This document shows, piece by piece, positions 1-8,458 of a stretch of DNA of 64,000 nt. A program made the position numbers and the translations under genes. This DNA comes from Yoonia sp. I 8.24 (GTDB lineage Bacteria; Pseudomonadota; Alphaproteobacteria; Rhodobacterales; Rhodobacteraceae). Location of the stretch: the NCBI RefSeq assembly GCF_022096995.1, contig NZ_JACXGQ010000005.1:310001-374000 (forward strand). Direction: 5' to 3'. The first letter of the stretch is position 1. Every line of letters begins with the position of its first letter. The notes below the pieces were generated by a model. The model was not told the origin of the DNA. It did not search any database and saw nothing but the letters and a program-made list of their open reading frames with translations.

Positions 1-512
1 CGCGCGGTTTTGTCAAAGGCTTCGCCGGGGGCGTCATCAATTGTGCCGCCGATGCGTTGATAGGTGTCATGAGATTCGGCAATCAGAAACTGACAATGTC
101 CGCCTGATACAAGTAGCATCAAATAGGGGTAGGGCACTTGATCAGTCAGACGGGGTGTTAATGCGTGCCCGGCAAGATGGTTCACGCCGATCAATGGCAA
201 GCCTGTCGCGGCGGATAATCCTTTGGCACACATCACGCCAGACAGGACACCGCCAATCAAACCGGGGCCAGCAGTGACAGCGATTCCATCCAATTCAGGC
301 AGTGTTAGACCCGATTTTTGCAATGCCTCTTCGATACAAAGATCCAGTTTTTCGGCATGGGCGCGGGCTGCAATTTCAGGAACCACGCCACCAAAATCGG
401 CGTGCAGCGCCGTCTGCCCATACACCACAGAGGCAAGCACATCCGTGCCACGTACCACGGCGGCGGCGGTATCATCGCAGCTGCTTTCTATTCCAAGGAG
501 GGTCAGGGTCAT
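1..512 (-). CDS. tsaD: TsaD, tRNA threonylcarbamoyladenosine biosynthesis protein (partial)
   Basis: Catalytic subunit for N6-threonylcarbamoyladenosine (t6A) formation at A37 of ANN-decoding tRNAs, acting in the cytoplasm with TsaB and TsaE. The first 170 residues are visible; the C-terminal part lies beyond base 1. The start [15 protein letters not shown] is the family's usual N-terminus, and the metal-binding NHLAGH motif (about residues 110-115) and VSGGH are present. The ATG at 512 follows the gene's short divergent region with hemD (start 580), which must contain both promoters. Known family, high confidence; the missing part is only because of the window edge. Confidence 0.96.
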   Translation of the reverse strand, partial: MTLTLLGIESSCDDTAAAVVRGTDVLASVVYGQTALHADFGGVVPEIAARAHAEKLDLCIEEALQKSGLTLPELDGIAVTAGPGLIGGVLSGVMCAKGLSAATGLPLIGVNHLAGHALTPRLTDQVPYPYLMLLVSGGHCQFLIAESHDTYQRIGGTIDDAPGEAFDKTA

Positions 513-579
513 GTGCGGCTCTTTGCTTGTGTGTGCCAGGCAGGTAACATCGCGCGACACTCCGAACAATGGTGAGCAG

Positions 580-1293
580 ATGACCCCGACCCTGATCCTG
601 ACAAGACCCGCGCCAATCGCACAGGTGTTTGCGGATCAATTGCGCCACAGATTTGGCGATCAGGTTCGGGTTATTACGTCGCCTCTTATTGAAATTGTAC
701 CGGTGCCGATAACCGAAGATCTGTCCGAAATCACCGGGGTTATCTTTACCTCTGCGCAGGCGGTAGATGCGCCGGCGCTACCCCGCGGTTTGACCGCATG
801 GTGCGTTGGCCCCAAGACGACCGAACGGGCAAAAAGCGCGGGGTTCGCGACAATCACGGGGCCAGGCGATGCAGCCGGTTTGGCGCAGATGATTGTGCAC
901 GCCGCGCCCTGCGGCCGATTGGCGCATATTCGGGGGCGCCATGTGCAAGAAAACGTCGCACGGCAGCTGAACGAATCTGGCATCCCATGTGCGGATATTA
1001 TTGCCTATGATCAGCGCCCCCTTACGCTGTCTGGCGAAGCGAAAAATGCGCTAAAAGGGAAGCTTCCTGTCGTATTACCCCTGTTTTCTGCGCGTACAGC
1101 CACCATATTGAAAGAACAGGGGCCATTTTCTGCGCCTCTACACGTTGTCGTAATGAGTGAGCAGATAAAACGGGCGGTGGGTCGCATGAATGCACAAACG
1201 ACCGGCATCGCTGCGCAACCCAGTGGAAATGCGATGGTTGACGCGACCGTTGCACGGCTGGATGCGCTATTGAAAGACAATACCGACGGTTGA
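580..1293 (+). CDS. hemD: Uroporphyrinogen-III synthase HemD
   Basis: Cyclises hydroxymethylbilane to uroporphyrinogen III, the branch point for haem, sirohaem, cobalamin and bacteriochlorophyll. The 237-residue protein has the family's usual length and opens with a typical ILTRP stretch; the family is poorly conserved, so the call rests on length, the SPLIEI and IFTSAQAV segments and context next to tsaD and HemY. The reading frame stays open to base 223, but that extension would run antisense through tsaD. I chose the ATG at 580, which leaves a 67-base divergent gap. hemC is not in the window. Confidence 0.88.
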   Translation: MTPTLILTRPAPIAQVFADQLRHRFGDQVRVITSPLIEIVPVPITEDLSEITGVIFTSAQAVDAPALPRGLTAWCVGPKTTERAKSAGFATITGPGDAAGLAQMIVHAAPCGRLAHIRGRHVQENVARQLNESGIPCADIIAYDQRPLTLSGEAKNALKGKLPVVLPLFSARTATILKEQGPFSAPLHVVVMSEQIKRAVGRMNAQTTGIAAQPSGNAMVDATVARLDALLKDNTDG

Positions 1294-1368
1294 GAGCATC
1301 TCATCTCCGGGGTAAAGTAAGTGAATATTGGCGTAAACTGCGAGTCTGTTCGCTGGAAGGGTATTATT

Positions 1369-2535
1369 GTGGCAAAACAGCCATCCAAAAAGGCGCAAAA
1401 AGCACCGGAAAACGCGGCAACAGAAGCGTTGGGCGACGCAAAACCCCATATTGATTCTATCCCGGCCGAAGTTTACGCAACGGAATCTGCGCAGGCACAG
1501 TCTGTGCCACTAGAACCTACGCCAGCAGTTGCAGAACCAGAGCCAACGCCCGAACCTCGACCGCAGCCTGTCCCGGAAAAGCGTGCCAGCGGGTTTATGC
1601 CTCTGCTGCTCGGTGGCTTGATCGCTGGCGCGATTGGGTTTGGTGTTGCATCTTTGACGAAACCAACCGCCGATACGTCTTATGCTGATCAGCTTGCAAC
1701 TCAGGCGGGTGAAATTGATAGTTTGCGTCAGCAAATCGCGGGAATTCCCGATGTTGATTTATCGGGCGTGACGACAGCTCAGGACGAAATTTCGGTTGTA
1801 ATAGGTGCGCTTGAATCTGACGTGACCTCCGCGCTTGATGCTCTTTCAGAACGGGTCACAACGCTTGAAAATCAGCCACGTATTGTTGGCGAAGGTGCGG
1901 CACCTGCAACCGCTGCCTATCAGGCAGAGCTTGACGCGCTACGCGCCCAAATCGACGATATGACTAATATCGCCGAAACGCAGTTGGAAGCAGCCCGTGC
2001 CGAAGCCGCCGCGATTGAAGAAAATGCAGCCCTTGCAGCACGCAATGCTGCGGGTCGCGCCGCTTTGGCGCGTGTGCAATCGGGTTTGGAAACGGGCGCG
2101 CCACTTGGCGCGGCGCTCGGCGATCTCGAAGCGGCATTGGGGCAAAGCGCGCCAGAGGCACTATTGGCGGTCCAAGATGGCGTGCCGACATTGCTGAATT
2201 TGCGCGAAACCTATGCTGATGCGGCGCGTACGGCACTTGCGACGGCGCGCGCCGAAGGCGTTTCAGGCGAAGACACAGGCGGTTTCGGCGCGTTTTTGCG
2301 TGATCAATTCGATGTTCGGTCGACTGCACCGCGCGAAGGTGATGATGCGGATGCGATCTTGTCGCGTGCAGGCGCGGCTATTGACGCAGGGCGTCTGTCT
2401 GATGCGCTTACTGAAATTGCGGGGCTTCCCGAAGTTGCGCGCGCGGAAATGTCGGACTGGCTCTCTCAGGCTGAAATGCGCGCTGCCGCGCAATCGGCAA
2501 TCGATCTGCTTTCTACCACCCTTAGTGACAATTAA
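1369..2535 (+). CDS. Mitofilin-like inner-membrane protein (COG4223 type)
   Basis: A 388-residue protein with a proline- and glutamate-rich cytoplasmic N-terminus (to about residue 75), one membrane helix (about 76-97, glycine/alanine-rich) and a long periplasmic Ala/Glu-rich region that looks coiled-coil (about 105-250). This is the architecture of the alphaproteobacterial mitofilin/Mic60-like family usually encoded between hemD and HemY; a role in envelope organisation is inferred from the family. The frame is open from GTG 1321, but GTG 1369 has a clear GGAAGG eight bases upstream and gives the expected MAKQPSKK start. Very alanine-rich composition. Confidence 0.82.
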   Translation: MAKQPSKKAQKAPENAATEALGDAKPHIDSIPAEVYATESAQAQSVPLEPTPAVAEPEPTPEPRPQPVPEKRASGFMPLLLGGLIAGAIGFGVASLTKPTADTSYADQLATQAGEIDSLRQQIAGIPDVDLSGVTTAQDEISVVIGALESDVTSALDALSERVTTLENQPRIVGEGAAPATAAYQAELDALRAQIDDMTNIAETQLEAARAEAAAIEENAALAARNAAGRAALARVQSGLETGAPLGAALGDLEAALGQSAPEALLAVQDGVPTLLNLRETYADAARTALATARAEGVSGEDTGGFGAFLRDQFDVRSTAPREGDDADAILSRAGAAIDAGRLSDALTEIAGLPEVARAEMSDWLSQAEMRAAAQSAIDLLSTTLSDN

Positions 2536-2546
2536 AGGCGATATTT

Positions 2547-4007
2547 ATGCTCTGGTCTCTCATCAAAATTATTGCTTTCGTTGTCGCGGTTACTGCGCTG
2601 ACCTTTGGATCCACGTTGCTGATGGATGTCGAAGGGGGTGCCACGATTGGTATCGCGGGCAAAGAAGTCACGCTGAGCACCCTTGAAATGGTGTTCGCGC
2701 TGGTCGCTTTGGCGGTCACAGTTTGGCTTGGGCTGAAGTTATTGGCGTTTCTGGTTGCCGGATTCAAATTTTTGAATGGTGATGAAACTGCGATTTCGCG
2801 CTATTTTGATCGCAATCGCGAACGCAAAGGGTACGAGGCCCTATCCGAAGGCATGATGGCGCTTGCGTCAGGCGAAGGGCATCTTGCGATGACCAAGGCT
2901 AACCGCGCGGATAAATACCTTAACCAGCCAGAATTGACGAACCTGTTGACGGCGCAAGCGGCTGAAATGACAGGTGATCATCGCAAGGCGGAAGAAACTT
3001 ATAAGAAACTGCTGCAAAACGACAAAACGCGCTTTGTCGGTGTGCGCGGGATCATGAAACAAAAGCTGTCCGAGGGTGACACAGATACAGCGATGGCGCT
3101 GGCGCAAAAGGCGTTTGCCCTGAAGCCTAAGCATGAAGAAACCCAAGATGTGTTGCTGCAATTGCAGGCCGAAAAGGCGGATTGGGCCGGCGCGCGTCAA
3201 ACCTTGGGCGCAAAGCTGAAATCGGGGTATTTGCCGCGTGATGTGCATAAACGCCGTGATGCGGTCTTGGCCCTGTCCGAAGCACGGGAGATCATGGACG
3301 AAGGCAAAACCATCGAGGCCCGCGAAGCCGCAGTTGAGGCAAACCGCCTCTCGCCGGATTTGATCCCAGCCGCGATTATGGCCGCACGCAGTTATATTGT
3401 TGCGGATAATGCCCGTTACGCGACCCGCGTTTTGACCAAGACATGGAATGCGCAGCCGCACCCAGATATTGCAACAGCATTTGCCGAAATCGTGCCCGAT
3501 GAAACCCCGCAAGAGCGGCTAAAGCGGTTCCGCGCGTTGATAAAGGCGACACCAGATCACCCCGAAACAAGGATGTTATTGGCTGAATTGCAAATCGCCG
3601 CCGAAGATTTCCCAGCCGCCAAACGCGCTTTGGGCGATCTGATTGAAACAAATCCGACAGCGCGCAGCCTGACGCTGATGGCCGCGATTGAACGTGGCGC
3701 TGGCGCCGAAGATTCTGTCGTGCGGGGTTGGCTGACACGTGCGCTGACCGCGCCGCGTGGCCCGCAGTGGATTTGCGACAAATGCCAGCATATCCACGCG
3801 GCATGGGCCCCGACCTGCGAAAATTGCGGCGCGTTTGACACACTTTCTTGGAAAACGCCGCCTGCAAGCGAGATCGCAATGCCGTCCGGCACTGAAATGT
3901 TGCCGCTGATCGTGGGGCAGGATACGGATCAAAATCTTCCTGTGCCGATTGAAACACCAGATGCAGAAATCATCGATCCAGATACCCCCAAAGCCTCGGT
4001 GACTTAA
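2547..4007 (+). CDS. HemY-type TPR membrane protein with C-terminal zinc-ribbon
   Basis: A 486-residue protein named HemY in annotations from its link to haem synthesis; its biochemical role is not established. Two membrane helices (about residues 3-23 and 42-66) are followed by TPR-like helical repeats (about 85-390). Near the C-terminus a CDKC and a CENC pair about 15 residues apart (about residues 411-432) form a rubredoxin/zinc-ribbon-like knuckle reminiscent of LapB/YciM. The gene follows the mitofilin-like gene by 11 bases and is surely co-transcribed. AAAGGCG precedes the ATG. Confidence 0.85.
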   Translation: MLWSLIKIIAFVVAVTALTFGSTLLMDVEGGATIGIAGKEVTLSTLEMVFALVALAVTVWLGLKLLAFLVAGFKFLNGDETAISRYFDRNRERKGYEALSEGMMALASGEGHLAMTKANRADKYLNQPELTNLLTAQAAEMTGDHRKAEETYKKLLQNDKTRFVGVRGIMKQKLSEGDTDTAMALAQKAFALKPKHEETQDVLLQLQAEKADWAGARQTLGAKLKSGYLPRDVHKRRDAVLALSEAREIMDEGKTIEAREAAVEANRLSPDLIPAAIMAARSYIVADNARYATRVLTKTWNAQPHPDIATAFAEIVPDETPQERLKRFRALIKATPDHPETRMLLAELQIAAEDFPAAKRALGDLIETNPTARSLTLMAAIERGAGAEDSVVRGWLTRALTAPRGPQWICDKCQHIHAAWAPTCENCGAFDTLSWKTPPASEIAMPSGTEMLPLIVGQDTDQNLPVPIETPDAEIIDPDTPKASVT

Positions 4008-4046
4008 AAACCCCTTGAATGCAGCTATTTTAACCTAGCATCGCAC

Positions 4047-4964
4047 CTATTCAGGGATAATTGCACCGGGGGTCGCGATGACGCGGGCCGCTAATGCATG
4101 GCCTGCTGCCATCGCTTGCAGGGGCGACTGGCCGCGCGCGATTGCCGAAAGGTAGCCCGCGTTAAAACTATCGCCAGCCGCAGTAGTATCAACGACGTTG
4201 ATCGGCTCCGGGGGAACGGCAAAGACATGGGTGCCTGATAGATCAAGTGGCCCCTCTTCCCCACGTTTCAGCGCGCCTTCTGTTGCTCCGATACCGTTCA
4301 ACCGGGCGACTGTGGCTTCTGTGCTTGCATCGCCAAATAGCGCCTGTTCGTCATCTACTGAAGGCAAGGCGATATCGGCACGCCGCCACATTTCGGTGTT
4401 CACGTCACGTGCGGTTTGAATGTCCTCCCACAGTTGGGGGCGGTGATTGCTATCGTAAACCAATGTGCCGCCCGCAGCGCTGAATGCTTCGGCCCATGCG
4501 ATTACCTGGGCCCGAATAGCAGGTGGCAAAATCGCCATCGAAATCCCTGTCAGCAGCACCATGTCAAACCGGTTGAGATCATCAAACGACACAGTTCCAC
4601 CGGGCGAAAACAATTGTCGTGCCGCCGCGGCAGAGCGCCAGTAGCTAAAACTGCGTTCGCCAGTTTCATCGGTATCAATCGCATAAAGGCCTGGCATCTG
4701 CCCGGCGCGGCGTTCAACACATGTGGTATCCAGCCCGTGGCTTTGGATCGCGGCGTGAATGCGGTCCGAGTAAGGGTCGGTGCCCAAAGCCGTGACATAT
4801 GACACGCTGATATCGCTGCCGCGCAGCGCCCGCGTGAGGTAAACAGCAGTGTTATATGTATCACCTGCAACGCCAACACGCGCGCTGCCATCTTGGTTGG
4901 CGATCAGTTCGATCATCACTTCACCGATGCAGGCGATGCTGTGGATTGGCCGTTTAGTCGTCAT
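4047..4964 (-). CDS. PfkB-family sugar kinase, probably 2-keto-3-deoxygluconate kinase-like
   Basis: A ribokinase-superfamily kinase of 305 residues. The N-terminal GEVMIELIA and the C-terminal DTTAAGDSFNAGYL signature (about residues 250-263, with the catalytic Asp in GD) are clear. Closest in memory to KdgK (2-dehydro-3-deoxygluconokinase), but fructose, the product of the adjacent mannitol dehydrogenase, is also a possible substrate; the sequence does not decide. The ATG directly abuts the GntR stop codon, with GGAG inside the end of the regulator gene, so the two form one operon. Confidence 0.85.
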   Translation of the reverse strand: MTTKRPIHSIACIGEVMIELIANQDGSARVGVAGDTYNTAVYLTRALRGSDISVSYVTALGTDPYSDRIHAAIQSHGLDTTCVERRAGQMPGLYAIDTDETGERSFSYWRSAAAARQLFSPGGTVSFDDLNRFDMVLLTGISMAILPPAIRAQVIAWAEAFSAAGGTLVYDSNHRPQLWEDIQTARDVNTEMWRRADIALPSVDDEQALFGDASTEATVARLNGIGATEGALKRGEEGPLDLSGTHVFAVPPEPINVVDTTAAGDSFNAGYLSAIARGQSPLQAMAAGHALAARVIATPGAIIPE

Positions 4965-5657
4965 TTAGATATCTCCGAAAGTCAGCCGCACTTGGTCCCA
5001 AGCGTCGGCAAGATGTGAACGCAGTGCGGCTTCGGCGGCATCAGGATCGCGCAATAAAATGGCGTCCATGATCGCGGTATGCGATGCAAAGTTGATCCGA
5101 TTGCGGTCGGCAAGACGGGGCATTTGCCCCCATTGCGGCGCAAGCCAAGTCGTATAGGCGCGGTGAATGGCAGGGTACGCGGGGTTGCCGGGGATATCGT
5201 AAAGCACCGCGTGGAATTGTTGGTCAGTTTGGTAAAATTGATCATTGTCATCAATAGCCGCTCCATTCGCGGCAAGTGCGGTCTTTAAGTTCACAATGTC
5301 CTTTTTACCCGCAGATAGGGCAGCTTCGCGTACCAACGCAGCTTCGAGCATAATGCGCGTGTCGAACAGATTGTGCACGCCACCGGGTTGTTGCAACAGG
5401 TTGTCAACGATTGATCCTGCGGCATCAAATGCCGCCCCAAAGCCAGCTTTGCGAATGACAGGGCGATGGCGTGGCTTGGCTTTTATTAAGCCTTGGCTCG
5501 ACAAGATGCGTACAGCTTCGCGGGCGACGGTGCGACTGACCTCAAATTCGGCCATCAGGTCACGTTCAGCAGGCAATAGGTCACCATGAGCAAGCGCACC
5601 GCTATGGATACGCGCTGTGATCGTGTGAACGATGCTATCTGCCGCACGGCCTGTCAC
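4965..5657 (-). CDS. GntR-family regulator, FadR/FCD subfamily
   Basis: DNA-binding repressor or activator of 230 residues. The winged helix is at about residues 8-72 (PAERDLMAEFEVSRTVAREA is the recognition region), followed by an all-helical FCD ligand-binding domain. The frame is open to 5729, but that extension would read through a palindromic operator; GTG 5657 has GGGAG nine bases upstream and starts VTGRAADSIV, so I prefer it. It is the first gene of the operon with the PfkB kinase. Two FadR-type operators (5681-5697, 5735-5749) just upstream imply autoregulation. Confidence 0.9.
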   Translation of the reverse strand: MTGRAADSIVHTITARIHSGALAHGDLLPAERDLMAEFEVSRTVAREAVRILSSQGLIKAKPRHRPVIRKAGFGAAFDAAGSIVDNLLQQPGGVHNLFDTRIMLEAALVREAALSAGKKDIVNLKTALAANGAAIDDNDQFYQTDQQFHAVLYDIPGNPAYPAIHRAYTTWLAPQWGQMPRLADRNRINFASHTAIMDAILLRDPDAAEAALRSHLADAWDQVRLTFGDI

Positions 5658-5680
5658 TCTTACCAACTCCCAGTTTGTAT

Positions 5681-5697
5681 ATTTAGTACGACTAAAT
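5681..5697. promoter_or_regulatory. Candidate GntR/FadR-type operator 1
   Basis: ATTTAGT-ACG-ACTAAAT is an inverted repeat with 7-base arms around ACG. It matches the FadR-subfamily operator pattern TNGTNNNACNA as I remember it. It lies 24 bases upstream of the GntR start and shares its core with a second copy centred 53 bp away, about five helical turns, which would put both sites on the same DNA face. Confidence 0.7.
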
Positions 5698-5734
5698 ACG
5701 TAAGTATTGTTGAATATTTGGAAAAGCAAGCATT

Positions 5735-5749
5735 TTTGGTACGACCAAA
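5735..5749. promoter_or_regulatory. Candidate GntR/FadR-type operator 2
   Basis: TTTGGT-ACG-ACCAAA is a 15-base inverted repeat with the same ACG spacer and TNGTNNNACNA pattern as the first operator. It sits between the GntR and LacI-type genes, so binding could control both divergent transcripts. Confidence 0.7.
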
Positions 5750-5799
5750 TAATGATCGCAGGTTATTGTTTCGCGAAAATTACAAATCTGTACTTGATT

Positions 5800-5813
5800 T
5801 TGTCGCGCGACAA
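5800..5813. promoter_or_regulatory. Candidate LacI-type operator upstream of the LacI-family gene
   Basis: TTGTCGCGCGACAA is a perfect 14-bp palindrome with an even, CG-rich centre, as expected for LacI-family repressors. A shorter palindrome TTTCGCGAAA (5769-5778) is centred 33 bp upstream. The pattern TTNNCGCGCGNNAA recurs at 6908-6921 before the transporter operon, which supports it as the site for the regulator encoded here. Confidence 0.6.
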
Positions 5814-5870
5814 GTTTTTGATAAGTTGCGCAAATTTGTGTCAATTACCGAACCGAAAGCGATTGAAGCG

Positions 5871-6893
5871 ATGGAAACCAAGATCCGAAATATGGAAGAT
5901 TTTGCGAAGGCGAGCGGCATTTCGCGCCCAACAATTTCCAAATACTTCAACGATCCCAATGCTGTTCGCAACACGACGCGCGAACGGATTGAGCAGGCGC
6001 TAGAGACCTACGATTACCGCCCAAATATTTTTGCGATGAACCAAAACCGCAAACTTACCCGTAACATTGGCGTTGTTGTCCCGTCGCTTGCCGACCCATT
6101 CTTTGCTGAAATTGCGCGTAACGTCGAAAGGCGTTGTATTGACGCGGGCTATCAGCCAACGCTGTACAGTGCGCATGGCAATCGCGACCAAGAAGTCGAA
6201 ATTCTTGATAGTTTGCGGTCGCTAAAACCTGCTGGATTGTTGATTGCCCCATTGGGGCGCAGTTCGGACAAGGCGATGATCGAAAAGTTCAGTCGAAAAG
6301 TTCCAACTGTGTTGTTCGATAGCTATCTGCCTGACATCGGGCTGTCCTTCGGTGGGTCGGATAACTTCCAGTTTGGTCGATTGATTGTCGACTATTTGTG
6401 CCGCACGGGGACGCCGCCATGTTTCTTTGAGATGCAGAACCCATCAAACCCAAACGCAAATAAACGTCGGCAAGGGTATATTGCAGCTATGGAAGCCCTT
6501 GGGCACGCCCCACAGGTGGTAAGTGTCACAGGGGAAGGTTGGAACTTTGAAGAGATTGGACGGAACGGAGGGCTTGAAATCATCGACAGTGACGGCTTCC
6601 CGAGCGACACGGTACTGTGCAGCAATGACCGTCTTGCGATCGGGCTAATATCGGCCTGCTTTGCACGTAAAATGCCCGTTGGGTTCGAGGAAGACAGTGC
6701 GATTCGTATTGCTGGGATGGACGATCATCCGTTCTCGCGGTTCACTTGTCCGCCGCTTACAACAATTTCACAAGACTACGAAGCAATTTCTAAGCATGCT
6801 GTTGAAACACTGTTCGGAAATCTGGAAGGTGATGAAATTACAGACAAAGTTGTTCTTTTTGAGGGCAATTTGATCATGCGAAAATCGGCTTAA
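5871..6893 (+). CDS. LacI-family transcriptional regulator of the polyol operon
   Basis: A 340-residue regulator with an N-terminal LacI helix-turn-helix (about residues 5-50; ASGISRPTISKYFNDP is the HTH) and hinge, then a periplasmic-binding-protein-like effector domain with the typical GVVVPSLADPFFAEIARN start. The frame is open back to 5586 but would run antisense into GntR; METKIRNMEDF at 5871 matches the N-terminus of related proteins. The start has no strong Shine-Dalgarno. Placed directly upstream of the transporter operon, it probably represses it in the absence of polyol; effector unknown. Confidence 0.88.
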   Translation: METKIRNMEDFAKASGISRPTISKYFNDPNAVRNTTRERIEQALETYDYRPNIFAMNQNRKLTRNIGVVVPSLADPFFAEIARNVERRCIDAGYQPTLYSAHGNRDQEVEILDSLRSLKPAGLLIAPLGRSSDKAMIEKFSRKVPTVLFDSYLPDIGLSFGGSDNFQFGRLIVDYLCRTGTPPCFFEMQNPSNPNANKRRQGYIAAMEALGHAPQVVSVTGEGWNFEEIGRNGGLEIIDSDGFPSDTVLCSNDRLAIGLISACFARKMPVGFEEDSAIRIAGMDDHPFSRFTCPPLTTISQDYEAISKHAVETLFGNLEGDEITDKVVLFEGNLIMRKSA

Positions 6894-6907
6894 TCTTGGT
6901 TAAAAAG

Positions 6908-6921
6908 TTTCCGCGCGTAAA
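6908..6921. promoter_or_regulatory. Candidate LacI-type operator upstream of the transporter operon
   Basis: TTTCCGCGCGTAAA is a near-palindrome (one mismatched pair) sharing TTNNCGCGCGNNAA with the site at 5800-5813. It lies 72 bases before the binding-protein start. It overlaps the left arm of a wider inverted repeat, CCGCGCG at 6911-6917 with CGCGCGG at 6934-6940, which may be a second half-site or an RNA hairpin. Confidence 0.5.
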
Positions 6922-6992
6922 ATTTTGGTTGACCGCGCGGCCATAACTGATCAGGATATTTCCAGTGGAGATTTGTTTCTGGGAGGAAAAAG

Positions 6993-8288
6993 ATGAAATC
7001 TTTGATGAACACGGCTGTCGGTCTGTCGATGACTGTTGCAACTGCAACTACTGCATTTGCTGAAGGTCACGCAACTGAGCTGACAATCGCGATCGTGAAC
7101 AACGGTCACATGATCAACATGCAAACTGTCGCTGAAGCTTACACCGCTGAAACCGGTGTGACCCTAAACTGGGTATCACTGGAAGAAGGCGTTCTGCGCG
7201 AGCAGGTCACGTCTGACACAGCAACTGGTGGCGGCCAGTACGACATCATCAACATCGGCATGCAAGAAGCGCCGATTTGGGGTGCTGCAGGTTGGATCGA
7301 ACCACTTGAGTTCGGCGCCGACTATGACGTTGACGACATGCTGCCAGCAATGCGCAACGGTCTGTCTGCTGACGGTACGCTTTACGCTGCACCATTCTAT
7401 GGTGAATCTTCGATGGTTATGTACCGCAAGGACCTGACTGACGCGGCTGGCGTATCAATCGCTGACAACGACAGCTGGGACAACGTGATGGCAGCAGCCG
7501 CTGCAATGCACGACCCAGACAACGGGGTTTACGGTGCATGTCTGCGCGGTAAGCCGGGCTGGGGCGACAACATGGCGTTCGTCACGACTGTTGTGAACTC
7601 ATTCGGCGGTGCATGGTTCGATGCTGAAATGCGTCCAACACTGGATTCAGACGAATGGAAAGCTGCGATCAACTTCTACGTTGAGCTGCTGGGCACATAC
7701 GGCCCTCCGGGTTCTGAAGGCAACTCCTTCAACGAGATCCTCGCGCTTTATAACGAAGGCAAATGTGGCCTTTGGATCGATGCGACAATCGCGGCTTCTT
7801 TCCTTGAAGTAGACGGTGTTGCATACGCTCAGTCTCCGAATGCTGGTAACCCTGTTGGTGCGAACTGGCTGTGGGCATGGGCAATGGCTGTTCCTGCGGG
7901 CACAGATACTGCCGATGAAGCCAAAGCATTCATCGAATGGGCAACATCGAAAGCCTATATCGAAGCTGTTGGTAACCACCCAGACTTCGGTTGGGGTTCT
8001 GTTCCTACTGGGACACGTGCATCAACATATGCAATCCCTGAGTTCCAAGCTGCTGCACCTTTCGCAGCCGCAGAATTGGCAGCGATTGAATCTGCGGCAC
8101 CAGAAGCCACAGACATCAAGCCATACGTTGGTGTTCAGTTCGCTTCGATCCCTGAATTCCCAGAAGTGGGTACAGCGGTTGCACAAGAAATCGCAGCGGC
8201 ATTGTCTGGCGCGAAATCTGTCGACGACGCACTGGAAGCTGCGCAATCTGCGGCTGATGCAATCATGTCCGAAGCGGGTTACTACTAA
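6993..8288 (+). CDS. smoE: Sorbitol/mannitol ABC transporter, periplasmic binding protein
   Basis: A 431-residue extracellular solute-binding protein (family 1). The Sec signal peptide ends near residue 23 (TTAFAEG). The region QYDIINIGMQEAPIWG and the length fit the SmoE/MtlE polyol-binding group. The role is to capture sorbitol, mannitol or a related polyol in the periplasm and deliver it to SmoF/SmoG. GGGAGG precedes the ATG. It heads the operon and is separated from smoF by 170 bases with a stable hairpin, usual for highly expressed binding proteins. Polyol specificity is inferred from the mannitol dehydrogenase in the operon. Confidence 0.9.
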   Translation: MKSLMNTAVGLSMTVATATTAFAEGHATELTIAIVNNGHMINMQTVAEAYTAETGVTLNWVSLEEGVLREQVTSDTATGGGQYDIINIGMQEAPIWGAAGWIEPLEFGADYDVDDMLPAMRNGLSADGTLYAAPFYGESSMVMYRKDLTDAAGVSIADNDSWDNVMAAAAAMHDPDNGVYGACLRGKPGWGDNMAFVTTVVNSFGGAWFDAEMRPTLDSDEWKAAINFYVELLGTYGPPGSEGNSFNEILALYNEGKCGLWIDATIAASFLEVDGVAYAQSPNAGNPVGANWLWAWAMAVPAGTDTADEAKAFIEWATSKAYIEAVGNHPDFGWGSVPTGTRASTYAIPEFQAAAPFAAAELAAIESAAPEATDIKPYVGVQFASIPEFPEVGTAVAQEIAAALSGAKSVDDALEAAQSAADAIMSEAGYY

Positions 8289-8309
8289 CTCTCTTTGACA
8301 GAAATGGTA

Positions 8310-8336
8310 CAGGCCCGGTGGTTAACGCCGGGCCTG
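8310..8336 (+). other. Intercistronic hairpin after the binding-protein gene
   Basis: CAGGCCCGG (8310-8318) pairs perfectly with CCGGGCCTG (8328-8336) around a 9-base loop. No T-run follows, so it is more likely an mRNA-stabilising or attenuating structure than a full terminator. Such hairpins after binding-protein genes commonly give higher expression of the first gene than of the permeases. Confidence 0.7.
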
Positions 8337-8458
8337 TTACCCTAGCAGAACTCTTTATCGCTTGGCTTGATCGCGGCATATCCAACTTGTGCTGATCGCC
8401 GAATGAGCGCCCGCCCAATAATCACGACGCAACCCCGAATGAACAGGTGACCCGAGCT

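Noticed and set aside
512-580. Absence of hemC between tsaD and hemD as evidence of gene loss
   Set aside because: In this group hemC is, as I recall, often encoded elsewhere; the window cannot show a loss.
2868-3512. A 214-codon open frame antisense to HemY
   Set aside because: Fully inside the clearly coding HemY gene and unlike any protein I know.
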